Source: Bugulina stolonifera (taxonomy: Eukaryota > Bryozoa > Gymnolaemata > Cheilostomatida > Bugulidae). Taken from it: 64,000 bases of DNA. The notes beneath the pieces are model-generated. The model saw only the letters and a program-made list of their open reading frames with translations. It was not told where the DNA came from and ran no database searches. The stretch's first letter is position 1. The number at the start of each line of letters is the position of its first letter. Both the position numbers and the translations under genes were made by a program. This document shows positions 12,501 through 27,500 of this stretch, in pieces. The DNA lies in assembly GCA_935421135.1 (NCBI GenBank), contig OW285192.1, positions 14,733,001 to 14,797,000 on the forward strand. The letters are read 5' to 3'.

Positions 12501-15500
12501 TAGTAGAGAGTTGTCCTCTCTTTAGTGTATATGTTGGCATAAGGAATATTATGCAGGAAACACCCCAATGTCGCCATCACATAGATATAGTGTGTATACA
12601 GACCACTACAGAAATGCAGGTTGTGACAAAAAATACTACAACATGTACAATTCTTATCATAGGCTACAAATACATGCGCAATGTAAGGGATGTACCATTA
12701 AAACTAACTATTCACTGTTCATACGATACACATGCATTGATTAGGAATCAGAATGTAAGATCACTACTTATAGCAATGAGTAAACTATAAATACCAGTTC
12801 CTATTTCTCTATTTACAAACTATAACTGAGAATGAGTAATTATTGGAGTGAAATGCTGGTGAGGAAGTTGTCTACTCTTACCATTACTAGACTAGTATAC
12901 TATAAAACCTAGAGCCCAGCAATAAAGGTTTAGTAGTTGGAAAGTCGACAAACATGTGCAGAGTGCATGTGAGTACATGATGGTACAGAATAGACGCGTA
13001 TATTGTATATCATGATCCACATTATATACAGTCATGTATTATGTGTATGTATGTTACATTCACCTGCACTATATGTACGTATGTTATGTACCTGTATTAT
13101 ATGTACGTATGTTGTGTACCTGTATTATATGTACGTATGTTATGTACCTGTATTATATGTACGTATGTTATGTACCTGTATTATATGTACGTATGTTATG
13201 TACCTGTATTATATGTATGTATGTTATGTACCTGTATTATATGTACGTATGTTATGTACCTGTATTATATGTATGTATGTTATGTACCTGTATTATATGT
13301 ACGTATGTTATGTACCTGTATTATATGTACGTATGTTATGTACCTGTATTATATGTATGTATGTTATGTACCTGTATTATATGTACGTATGTTATGTACC
13401 TGTATTATATGTACGTATGTTATGTACCTGTATTATATGTATGTATGTTATGTACCTGTATTATATGTACGTATGTTATGTACCTGTATTATATGTACGT
13501 ACGTTATGTACCTGTATTATATGTATGCATGTTATGTACCTGTATTATATGTACGTATGTTATGTACCTGTATTATATGTATGTATGTTATGTACCTGTA
13601 TTATATGTACGTATGTTATGTACCTGTATTATATGTATGTATGTTATGTACCTGTATTATATGTATGTATGTTATGTACCTGTATTATATGTACGTATGT
13701 TATGTACCTGTATTATATGTACGTATGTTATGTACCTGTATTATATGTATGTATGTTATGTACCTGTATTATATGTACGTATGTTATGTACCTGTATTAT
13801 ATGTACGTATGTTATGTACCTGTATTATATGTATGTATGTTATGTACCTGTATTATATGTATGTATGTTATGTACCTGTATTATATGTATGTATGTTATG
13901 TACCTGTATTATATGTATGTATGTTATGTACCTGTATTATATGTACGTATGTTATGTACCTGTATTATATGTACGTATGTTATGTACCTGTATTATATGT
14001 ACGTATGTTATGTACCTGTATTATATGCATGTATGTTATGTACCTGTATTATATGTACGTATGTTATGTACCTGTATTATATGTATGTATGTTATGTACC
14101 TGTATTATATGTACGTATGTTATGTACCTGTATTATATGTATGTATGTTATGTACCTGTATTATATGTACGTATGTTATGTACCTGTATTATATGTACGT
14201 ATGTTATGTACCTGTATTATGTGTACGCATGTTATGTACCTGTATTATATGTACGTATGTTATGTACCTGTATTATATGTATGTATGTTATGTACCTGTA
14301 TTATATGTACGTATGTTATGTACCTGTATTATATGTATGTATGTTATGTACCTGTATTATATGTACGTATGTTATGTACCTGTATTATATGTACGTATGT
14401 TATGTACCTGTATTATATGTACGTATGTTATGTACCTGTATTATGTGTACGCATGTTATGTACCTGTATTATATGTACGTATGTTATGTACCTGTATTAT
14501 ATGTACGTATGTTATGTACCTGTATTATATGTACGTATGTTATGTACCTGTATTATATGCATGTATGTTATGTACCTGTATTATATGTACGTATGTTATG
14601 TACCTGTATTATATGTACGTATGTTATGTACCTGTATTATATGTACGTATGTTATGTACCTGTATTATATGTACGTATGTTATGTACCTGTATTATATGT
14701 ACGTATGTTATGTACCTGTATTATATGTATGTATGTTATGTACCTGTATTATATGTACGTATGTTATGTACCTGTATTATATGTACGCATGTTATGTACC
14801 TGTATTATATGTACGTATGTTATGTACCTGTATTATATGTACGTATGTTATGTACCTGTATTATATGTACGTATGTTATGTACCTGTATTATATGTACGT
14901 ATGTTATGTACCTGTATTATATGTACGTATGTTATGTACCTGTATTATATGTACGTATGTTATGTACCTGTATTATATGTACGTATGTTATGTACCTGTA
15001 TTATATGTACGTATGTTATGTACCTGTATTATATGTACGTATGTTATGTACCTGTATTATATGTATGTATGTTATGTACCTGTATTATATGTATGTATGT
15101 TATGTACCTGTATTATATGTACGCATGTTATGTACCTGTATTATATGTACGCATGTTATGTACCTGTATTATATGTACGTATGTTATGTACCTGTATTAT
15201 ATGTACGTATGTTATGTACCTGTATTATATGTACGCATGTTATGTACCTGTATTATATGTACGTATGTTATGTACCTGTATTATATGTACGTATGCTATG
15301 TACCTGTATTATATGTACGTATGTTATGTACCTGTATTATATGTACGTATGTTATGTACCTGTATTATATGTACGTATGTTATGTACCTGTATTATATGT
15401 ATGTATGTTATGTACCTGTATTATATGTATGTATGTTATGTACCTGTATTATATGTATGTATGTTATGTACTTGTATTATATGTACGTATGTTATGTACC

Positions 15501-18500
15501 TGTATTATATGTACGTATGTTATGTACCTGTATTATATGTACGTATGTTATGTACCTGTATTATATGTATGTATGTTATGTACCTGTATTATATGCATGT
15601 ATGTTATGTACCTGTATTATATGTACGTATGTTATGTACCTGTATTATATGTACGTATGTTATGTACCTGTATTATATGTACGTATGTTATGTACCTGTA
15701 TTATATGTACGTATGTTATGTACCTGTATTATATGTACGTATGTTATGTACCTGTATTATATGTATGTATGTTATGTACCTGTATTATATGTATGTATGT
15801 TATGTACCTGTATTATATGTACGTATGTTATGTACCTGTATTATATGTACGCATGTTATGTACCTGTATTATATGTACGCATGTTATGTACCTGTATTAT
15901 ATGTACGTATGTTATGTACCTGTATTATATGTATGTATGTTATGTACCTGTATTATATGTATGTATGTTATGTACCTGTATTATATGTACGCATGTTATG
16001 TACCTGTATTATATGTACGCATGTTATGTACCTGTATTATATGTACGTATGTTATGTACCTGTATTATATGTACGTATGTTATGTACCTGTATTATATGT
16101 ACGCATGTTATGTACCTGTATTATATGTACGTATGTTATGTACCTGTATTATATGTACGTATGTTATGTACCTGTATTATATGTATGTATGTTATGTACC
16201 TGTATTATATGTATGTATGTTATGTACCTGTATTATATGTATGTATGTTATGTACCTGTATTATATGTATGTATGTTATGTACCTGTATTATATGTATGC
16301 ATGTTATGTACCTGTATTATATGTACGTATGTTATGTACCTGTATTATATGTACGTATGTTATGTACCTGTATTATATGTACGTATGTTATGTACCTGTA
16401 TTATATGTACGTATGTTATGTACCTGTATTATATGCATGTATGTTATGTACCTGTATTATATGTACGTATGTTATGTACCTGTATTATATGTATGTATGT
16501 TATGTACCTGTATTATATGTACGTATGTTATGTACCTGTATTATATGTATGTATGTTATGTACCTGTATTATATGTACGTATGTTATGTACCTGTATTAT
16601 ATGTACGTATGTTATGTACCTGTATTATATGTACGTATGTTATGTACCTGTATTATGTGTACGCATGTTATGTACCTGTATTATATGTACGTATGTTATG
16701 TACCTGTATTATATGTATGTATGTTATGTACCTGTATTATATGTACGTATGTTATGTACCTGTATTATATGTATGTATGTTATGTACCTGTATTATATGT
16801 ACGTATGTTATGTACCTGTATTATATGTACGTATGTTATGTACCTGTATTATATGTACGTATGTTATGTACCTGTATTATGTGTACGCATGTTATGTACC
16901 TGTATTATATGTACGTATGTTATGTACCTGTATTATATGTACGTATGTTATGTACCTGTATTATATGTACGTATGTTATGTACCTGTATTATATGCATGT
17001 ATGTTATGTACCTGTATTATATGTACGTATGTTATGTACCTGTATTATATGTACGTATGTTATGTACCTGTATTATATGTACGTATGTTATGTACCTGTA
17101 TTATATGTACGTATGTTATGTACCTGTATTATATGTACGTATGTTATGTACCTGTATTATATGTATGTATGTTATGTACCTGTATTATATGTACGTATGT
17201 TATGTACCTGTATTATATGTACGCATGTTATGTACCTGTATTATATGTACGTATGTTATGTACCTGTATTATATGTACGTATGTTATGTACCTGTATTAT
17301 ATGTATGTATGTTATGTACCTGTATTATATGTACGTATGTTATGTACCTGTATTATATGTACGTATGTTATGTACCTGTATTATATGTACGTATGTTATG
17401 TACCTGTATTATATGTACGTATGTTATGTACCTGTATTATATGTACGTATGTTATGTACCTGTATTATATGTACGTATGTTATGTACCTGTATTATATGT
17501 ATGTATGTTATGTACCTGTATTATATGTATGTATGTTATGTACCTGTATTATATGTACGCATGTTATGTACCTGTATTATATGTACGCATGTTATGTACC
17601 TGTATTATATGTACGTATGTTATGTACCTGTATTATATGTACGTATGTTATGTACCTGTATTATATGTACGCATGTTATGTACCTGTATTATATGTACGT
17701 ATGTTATGTACCTGTATTATATGTACGTATGCTATGTACCTGTATTATATGTACGTATGTTATGTACCTGTATTATATGTACGTATGTTATGTACCTGTA
17801 TTATATGTACGTATGTTATGTACCTGTATTATATGTATGTATGTTATGTACCTGTATTATATGTATGTATGTTATGTACCTGTATTATATGTATGTATGT
17901 TATGTACTTGTATTATATGTACGTATGTTATGTACCTGTATTATATGTACGTATGTTATGTACCTGTATTATATGTACGTATGTTATGTACCTGTATTAT
18001 ATGTATGTATGTTATGTACCTGTATTATATGCATGTATGTTATGTACCTGTATTATATGTACGTATGTTATGTACCTGTATTATATGTACGTATGTTATG
18101 TACCTGTATTATATGTACGTATGTTATGTACCTGTATTATATGTACGTATGTTATGTACCTGTATTATATGTACGTATGTTATGTACCTGTATTATATGT
18201 ATGTATGTTATGTACCTGTATTATATGTATGTATGTTATGTACCTGTATTATATGTACGTATGTTATGTACCTGTATTATATGTACGCATGTTATGTACC
18301 TGTATTATATGTACGCATGTTATGTACCTGTATTATATGTACGTATGTTATGTACCTGTATTATATGTACGTATGTTATGTACCTGTATTATATGTACGC
18401 ATGTTATGTACCTGTATTATATGTACGCATGTTATGTACCTGTATTATATGTACGTATGTTATGTACCTGTATTATATGTACGTATGTTATGTACCTGTA

Positions 18501-21500
18501 TTATATGTACGCATGTTATGTACCTGTATTATATGTACGTATGTTATGTACCTGTATTATATGTACGTATGTTATGTACCTGTATTATATGTATGTATGT
18601 TATGTACCTGTATTATATGTATGTATGTTATGTACCTGTATTATATGTATGTATGTTATGTACCTGTATTATATGTATGTATGTTATGTACCTGTATTAT
18701 ATGTATGCATGTTATGTACCTGTATTATATGTACGTATGTTATGTACCTGTATTATATGTACGTATGTTATGTACCTGTATTATATGTACGTATGTTATG
18801 TACCTGTATTATATGTACGTATGTTATGTACCTGTATTATATGTACGTATGTTATGTACCTGTATTATATGTATGTATGTTATGTACCTGTATTATATGT
18901 ATGCATGTTATGTACCTGTATTATATGTATGCATGTTATGTACCTGTATTATATGTATGTATGTTATGTACCTGTATTATATGTATGTATGTTATGTACC
19001 TGTATTATATGTACGTATGTTATGTACCTGTATTATATGTATGCATGTTATGTACCTGTATTATATGCATGTATGTTATGTACCTGTATTATATGTACGT
19101 ATGTTATGTACCTGTATTATATGTATGCATGTTATGTACCTGTATTATATGTACGTATGTTATGTACCTGTATTATATGTATGTATGTTATGTACCTGTA
19201 TTATATGTATGTATGTTATGTACCTGTATTATATGTATGCATGTTATGTACCTGTATTATATGTATGCATGTTATGTACCTGTATTATATGTATGTATGT
19301 TATGTACCTGTATTATATGTATGTATGTTATGTACCTGTATTATATGTACGTATGTTATGTACCTGTATTATATGTATGCATGTTATGTACCTGTATTAT
19401 ATGCATGTATGTTATGTACCTGTATTATATGTACGTATGTTATGTACCTGTATTATATGTATGCATGTTATGTACCTGTATTATATGTATGTATGTTATG
19501 TACCTGTATTATATGCATGTATGTTATGTACCTGTATTATATGTACGTATGTTATGTACCTGTATTATATGTACGTATGTTATGTACCTGTATTATATGT
19601 ATGTATGTTATGTACCTGTATTATATGTACGTATGTCATGTACCTGTATTATATGTATGCATGTTATGTACCTGTATTATATGTATGTATGTTATGTACC
19701 TGTATTATATGTATGTATGTTATGTACCTGTATTATATGTACGTATGTTATGTACCTGTATTATATGTATGCATGTTATGTACCTGTATTATTTGCATGT
19801 ATGTTATGTACCTGTATTATATGTACGTATGTTATGTACCTGTATTATATGTATGCATGTTATGTACCTGTATTATATGTATGTATGTTATGTACCTGTA
19901 TTATATGCATGTATGTTATGTACCTGTATTATATGTACGTATGTTATGTACCTGTATTATATGTACGTATGTTATGTACCTGTATTATATGTATGTATGT
20001 TATGTACCTGTATTATATGTATGTATGTTATGTACCTGTATTATATGTATGCATGTTATGTACCTGTATTATATGTACGTATGTTATGTACCTGTATTAT
20101 ATGTATGTATGTTATGTACCTGTATTATATGTATGTATGTTATGTACCTGTATTATATGTACGTATGTTATGTACCTGTATTATATGTATGTATGTTATG
20201 TACCTGTATTATATGTATGTATGTTATGTACCTGTATTATATGTACGTATGTTATGTACCTGTATTATATGTATGTATGTTATGTACCTGTATTATATGT
20301 ATGTATGTTATGTACCTGTATTATATGTATGTATGTTATGTACCTGTATTATATGTATGTATGTTATGTACCTGTATTATATGTATGTATGTTATGTACC
20401 TGTATTATATGTACGTATGTTATGTACCTGTATTATATGTACGTATGTTATGTACCTGTATTATATGTATGTATGTTATGTACCTGTATTATATGTATGT
20501 ATGTTATGTACCTGTATTATATGTATGCATGTTATGTACCTGTATTATATGTACGTATGTTATGTACCTGTATTATATGTACGTATGTTATGTACCTGTA
20601 TTATATGCATGTATGTTATGTACCTGTATTATATGTACGTATGTTATGTACCTGTATTATATGTACGTATGTTATGTACCTGTATTATATGTACGTATGT
20701 TATGTACCTGTATTATATGTATGTATGTTATGTACCTGTATTATATGTATGTATGTTATGTACCTGTATTATATGTACGTATGTTATGTACCTGTATTAT
20801 ATGTACGTATGTTATGTACCTGTATTATATGTACGTATGTTATGTACCTGTATTATATGTATGTATGTTATGTACCTGTATTATATGTATGTATGTTATG
20901 TACCTGTATTATATGTACGTATGTTATGTACCTGTATTATATGTATGTATGTTATGTACCTGTATTATATGTACGTATGTTATGTACCTGTATTATATGT
21001 ACGTATGTTATGTACCTGTATTATATGTATGTATGTTATGTACCTGTATTATATGTATGTATGTTATGTACCTGTATTATATGTATGTATGTTATGTACC
21101 TGTATTATATGTATGTATGTTATGTACCTGTATTATATGTACGTATGTTATGTACCTGTATTATATGTACGTATGTTATGTACCTGTATTATATGTATGT
21201 ATGTTATGTACCTGTATTATATGTATGTATGTTATGTACCTGTATTATATGTATGCATGTTATGTACCTGTATTATATGTACGTATGTTATGTACCTGTA
21301 TTATATGTACGTATGTTATGTACCTGTATTATATGTACGTATGTTATGTACCTGTATTATATGTACGTATGTTATGTACCTGTATTATATGTACGTATGT
21401 TATGTACCTGTATTATATGTATGTATGTTATGTACCTGTATTATATGTATGTATGTTATGTACCTGTATTATATGTACGTATGTTATGTACCTGTATTAT

Positions 21501-24500
21501 ATGTATGTATGTTATGTACCTGTATTATATGTATGTATGTTATGTACCTGTATTATATGTATGTATGTTATGTACCTGTATTATATGTACGCATGTTATG
21601 TACCTGTATTATATGTACGTATGTTATGTACCTGTATTATATGTACGTATGTTATGTACCTGTATTATATGTATGCATGTTATGTACCTGTATTATATGT
21701 ATGTATGTTACATTCACCTGTATTATATGTACGTATGTTATGTACCTGTATTATATGTATGTATGTTATGTACCTGTATTATATGTACGCATGTTATGTA
21801 CCTGTATTATATGTATGTATGTTATGTACCTGTATTATATGTATGTATGTTATGTACCTGTATTATATGTATGCATGTTATGTACCTGTATTATATGTAC
21901 GTATGTTATGTACCTGTATTATATGTATGTATGTTATGTACCTGTATTATATGTATGTATGTTATGTACCTGTATTATATGTACGTATGTTATGTACCTG
22001 TATTATATGTATGTATGTTATGTACCTGTATTATATGTATGTATGTTATGTACCTGTATTATATGTATGCATGTTATGTACCTGTATTATATGTACGTAT
22101 GTTATGTACCTGTATTATATGTACGTATGTTATGTACCTGTATTATATGTACGTATGTTATGTACCTGTATTATATGTACGTATGTTATGTACCTGTATT
22201 ATATGTATGTATGTTATGTACCTGTATTATATGTATGTATGTTATGTACCTGTATTATATGTACGTATGTTATGTACCTGTATTATATGTATGTATGTTA
22301 TGTACCTGTATTATATGTATGTATGTTATGTACCTGTATTATATGTATGTATGTTATGTACCTGTATTATATGTACGCATGTTATGTACCTGTATTATAT
22401 GTACGTATGTTATGTACCTGTATTATATGTACGTATGTTATGTACCTGTATTATATGTATGCATGTTATGTACCTGTATTATATGTATGTATGTTACATT
22501 CACCTGTATTATATGTACGTATGTTATGTACCTGTATTATATGTATGTATGTTATGTACCTGTATTATATGTACGCATGTTATGTACCTGTATTATATGT
22601 ATGTATGTTATGTACCTGTATTATATGTATGTATGTTATGTACCTGTATTATATGTATGCATGTTATGTACCTGTATTATATGTACGTATGTTATGTACC
22701 TGTATTATATGTACGTATGTTATGTACCTGTATTATATGTACGTATGTTATGTACCTGTATTATATGTACGTATGTTATGTACCTGTATTATATGTACGT
22801 ATGTTATGTACCTGTATTATATGTATGTATGTTATGTACCTGTATTATATGTATGTATGTTATGTACCTGTATTATATGTATGTATGTTATGTACCTGTA
22901 TTATATGTATGTATGTTATGTACCTGTATTATATGTATGTATGTTATGTACCTGTATTATATGTATGTATGTTATGTACCTGTATTATATGTATGCATGT
23001 TATGTACCTGTATTATATGTACGTATGTTATGTACCTGTATTATATGTACGTATGTTATGTACCTGTATTATATGTACGTATGTTACGTACCTGTAGTAA
23101 ATTACTCCTGCGTAGCTCCGCTATAGTCAGTTTACCAGACCAAGAACTGTTTACTGTATAAAATATTCTGCTAATAACCTGTAACCAGACATGGGAATGG
23201 AGTCTAAACTGATAAACTGAAATGACACACAGCTGTATACATAATATATGTTGTGTAAAAACTGGAGTATACAAAAATACACACACTGTATACAAAGTCT
23301 ACATGTAAGTATGACATAACATGTACCCTAGGTGCATGTATAATACGTGTATAATACATGTACAGGTATAACACAAATATATGCATATACACTGTGCTCA
23401 CTTACACAATGTATATATCTGGAGTGAAAGTCTACAGCGTCTTGAAGGAACTGGAGCCCTGGGTGAGAATTCACCACATCCTAAAATCATATACATGTGG
23501 GTAAGTTATACAATGTATATACATGTAGAATAATATATACACCATGTACAATGTACATGACAAGTAGTATATACATGTACAATGTACATGACAAGTAGTA
23601 TATACATGTACAATGTACATGACAAGTAGTATATACATGTACAATGTACGTATGCCTTGTACATGTGTAGTATACATTAGCATTCAGTAGCATACTTGTA
23701 TACCCAAATGGAGCCCATCACAATAGTTTGAAGGGTTTAACCTTTAGTTAAGTGCATGTGCAGGATCAAGGTCACTATTCACTAGATGTTTAATAAGCGA
23801 TTATTTGTTTACTAAATGCAACCGATAACAACAGAACACATGTACCTGTATAAGTGGGACAGTAACAGAAAACATGTACCTGTATAAGTGGGACAAAATC
23901 TTCAGGTTCCAGCCAGTTTTTACAGGGTTTAGCTAACAGCTTGATGAAACGGGACACGTCATCATGGCATACAGCAGTGATACTGTAAGCAGAGTGGATT
24001 AGTGTTAACAATGTACACAGTACTTCAGACAAACGAACCTTTGAAACCCCATAGAGTTGTAAACAAAGTTGATCTTTATTGGCCAGTTGTTGTGCCTACG
24101 GGACCTGTTCTAATGAGTATTCCTGATTTTAGGATCACAGGCTCAAAGTTTAATATATTAATGATTTTCCAGTGCAAAGATTATTTGTGGTAATAATAGA
24201 GGGACTAACAGCTAATGCAATGTACATGTTGGAGTAGAGATGTAAATAAGTCAGTAAGCATAGATCTACCTGATATTTGAAATGAGTGACTGTACATATA
24301 TAATTATGTACTTGCAGTATATCTTACTATAGGCATATCATACCTGCATGTGTAGTGTATTGTACTATCCTAATATTACATTATGTCTAGTATACCTGTA
24401 TTATAACATGCTAGATAATACTCTACTTTCTACATTACATAGGGTAACTACTGCACATTCACATTAGTACAGCATAGCTCAGTGTTTCACGGCTAAACAT

Positions 24501-27500
24501 TCCTTATACACTGTGATGTAATTAGTGGCAGCAAGGCAGCAATTAAGCACCCACTAGCATTTCCAAATGTATTGCAGGTTAATAAAATAATACCCCTTAC
24601 TAGATATGTAATATTGTAAACTATTCAATAATTGGATACTAGCATCTGATTCATCCAATCATATACTATTTAACAAGTAAAGTAGAATTCATAAACATTA
24701 ACCCTATACTTTTTTCCAACCCTTCATATTCTATATTATATACATGTAAGTAGTGCTAACAGCACCAAATGTAACCGGGGACTTGGAAATGCCCACTAGT
24801 ACAATCCACCACAAGTAAAACAAATACTGGACATAGCCGATTAACACATTATATACTGTGTATAACTTACCCCTGCCATAGGTTAATGAAGTTCTGTACA
24901 CTGAAATATCCTAACGAGGGGGCTCCAGTGGCATTATATATGAGTATACCCCAGTACTTTGGTAGCCCGAGAGCCTACAAGTAAACAGCTGCATGTAGTA
25001 TAATATACAAACTATAGTTATATGTATATGAACGTACAGATATGTGGAAATGTTGGCACTAAAATATGCAAAGAATGTTCATCCAACACCTCAATAACCA
25101 TCTTAGTATAGCCAGAGAGGAACAGTTGTTATACACTTGTATAATATAGCTGCCAACCTGTCTAACTGCTATATAGAGTACACATATATAATATATAATA
25201 TGTACATAGACTACCTTGGCAAAGCCGTGCATATCTTCTTCTTTGAGCTTAGCATCTGGTGACTTCTGTAGATATTCTTTGGCTAACTTGAGGCTGACAT
25301 CTGACTCATCGGCACTGATAGCCGGTCGGCCGAGCGGGAAGTAGAATGGAGGGATTTTGATAGACGCATCACCATCATCACACACCAATGACTGCGACAC
25401 TGAAACTGCAGCTTTGTCCTTCTGTAAACCAAAACAGTTGGCAAAAAATATTACTGCAATCGCATTAGTAAAATATGACTCCAAAGAAAGTATATAGAAG
25501 ACCATATAACTGAATACCACACGATGCAAAACAATGTCGGTAAATTTTACAATATGTACACATATAATCTATAACTATGTCAGTAATTATGACTCTTATA
25601 CATGTAACTGTGAATATAACTATGTATTGTAACTATAATATCTATAACTTTGACTGTTACTATGACTATAATATCTAAGAACATAACTAGAACTATAATA
25701 TCTATAACATTAACTGTTACTATGACTATAATATCTAAGAACATAACTAGAACTATATATCTATAACATTAACTGTTACTATGACTATAACATCTCAGAA
25801 CATAACTAGAACTATATATCTATAACATTAACTGTTACTAGAACTATATATCTATAACATTAACTCAGATGGCACATCGCAGAGTCATCAAATATTTCTT
25901 TCTCATAATTTGGATAGAAAGGACCTATGAGTAAGTCTACCTCTTCTTTGAATATAGACGGTGATTTGGGTGACGTTGGAGAGGTTGGCGACTTTAGTCT
26001 TTCCTTTGCTATTGATCTTCTAACTATAGGTATGTATAGCTGAGCTTTCTGCCTCCCAGAAACGAGAGTTTTGTCTACTACTTGAGTATCATTCTCGAAC
26101 CTTTCTATATGTGATTTATTGTCCAACTTTTCTCGCTGCTCTTGGATAGCTTTACAGAATCCAAAGTGAATAGATCCACACAAGTTTGACTTGCTATTGT
26201 TGTGACCTCCACGGTGACCTCCACGGTGTATGGTACATTTGTTATGTACATTGTGTATAGCAAGGGCATGTTTCTGGTCGACCAATACATTGCCAAATAG
26301 AAGCAACCTTGACCTTACGATATGTGGCGTTATACTACGCAAGCTAACGTCTGATCCCAGCTCCGAGTATTGCTTTCTCCAGTATACATTCTTTGGAGAA
26401 CTCTGTTCCCAACAGTTATTGTTGTTAGTAATCTCCATCACAGTGTAGCTACTCCATAGTCGTACTGTGTATACACACTGATATATCTTATGTTAAACAG
26501 AGCCTCATTTTAGAGTTGTAATGGACGTTTGATGTCGGGTTTATTACAGCTATAGCTATAATGTTGTACAGCATTAGTAGTAAGCACTAATTACTGCTGC
26601 TAATTATTAGTACTGATTGTAACGTAAGATTGCTAGCTTATTCAGCAATCCCTTTAGTCTCTTAAACTGTTAATATTACTAGTATGCAGGTAAAGCAATG
26701 TCTAATATTACTAGCATGCAGGTAAAGCAATGTCTAATGAATGCTAGCACTACTCAAACTAAGCTACATAATACTATAATATTCTAATCAAATCATTCCT
26801 TCCTGTAATTCTTTAATCCCAATGTCAATAACTTGTCTACATGTAGCCTATCTACATGTATATATAAACATTGTATGATTCAACTTTAAGATCAATAATA
26901 GTAATACATTGTAGAATAAAACTATTTTAATTAATAGTGAACAAAATTCAAGTCAAAAGAGTTATCTTCTCATGATCAGTTTCTGCAAAGAGTGAGTAGG
27001 TAACTCCCACCATTTACTGATTAGCATCATTGCCACTTAGGGCCTACTAGTGGCTATGACAGACATAGACTTAGGCATATGTCTATATGTATTATATAAT
27101 ATATCTAAGATTTGTAAAGTAAGAAGTTAAAACTTACTCTAGCAATACTCTTTCGATGTCTGCTGCGTGGAGATCTTGGGCTAGCTGTGACTTTGGAAGG
27201 AGGAGGCGAACAAGGTGGAGTACTCGGTGAAGCCGGCCGATTGGATGAAATAGCTCTACCTGGAGACTGTGTTCTTCTGATTGATGCTGATGCTGATTCG
27301 CTGGCCTGCATGAACAGGAGACAGTTGATTGTGATGAGAAATGAAGCATTTAGCGAAAAACCCAGAAAGTCTGGTTCACTCTAACCACCTAGAAGCACAT
27401 ACCATAAGAGTGAACTATTTGATATGCCGAAACCATCACAGTGTTCACCATTACATTTACAATAATGTAAGTCACAACTAACAAACCTGTGGTGAAGCAT

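Noticed and set aside
13003..23161. Giant 3361-3375-residue proteins in three frames
   Set aside because: Pure consequence of a stop-free 28-bp satellite with period not divisible by 3; all three frames give the same cyclic peptide, there is no promoter or domain, and it lies antisense in a confirmed intron.
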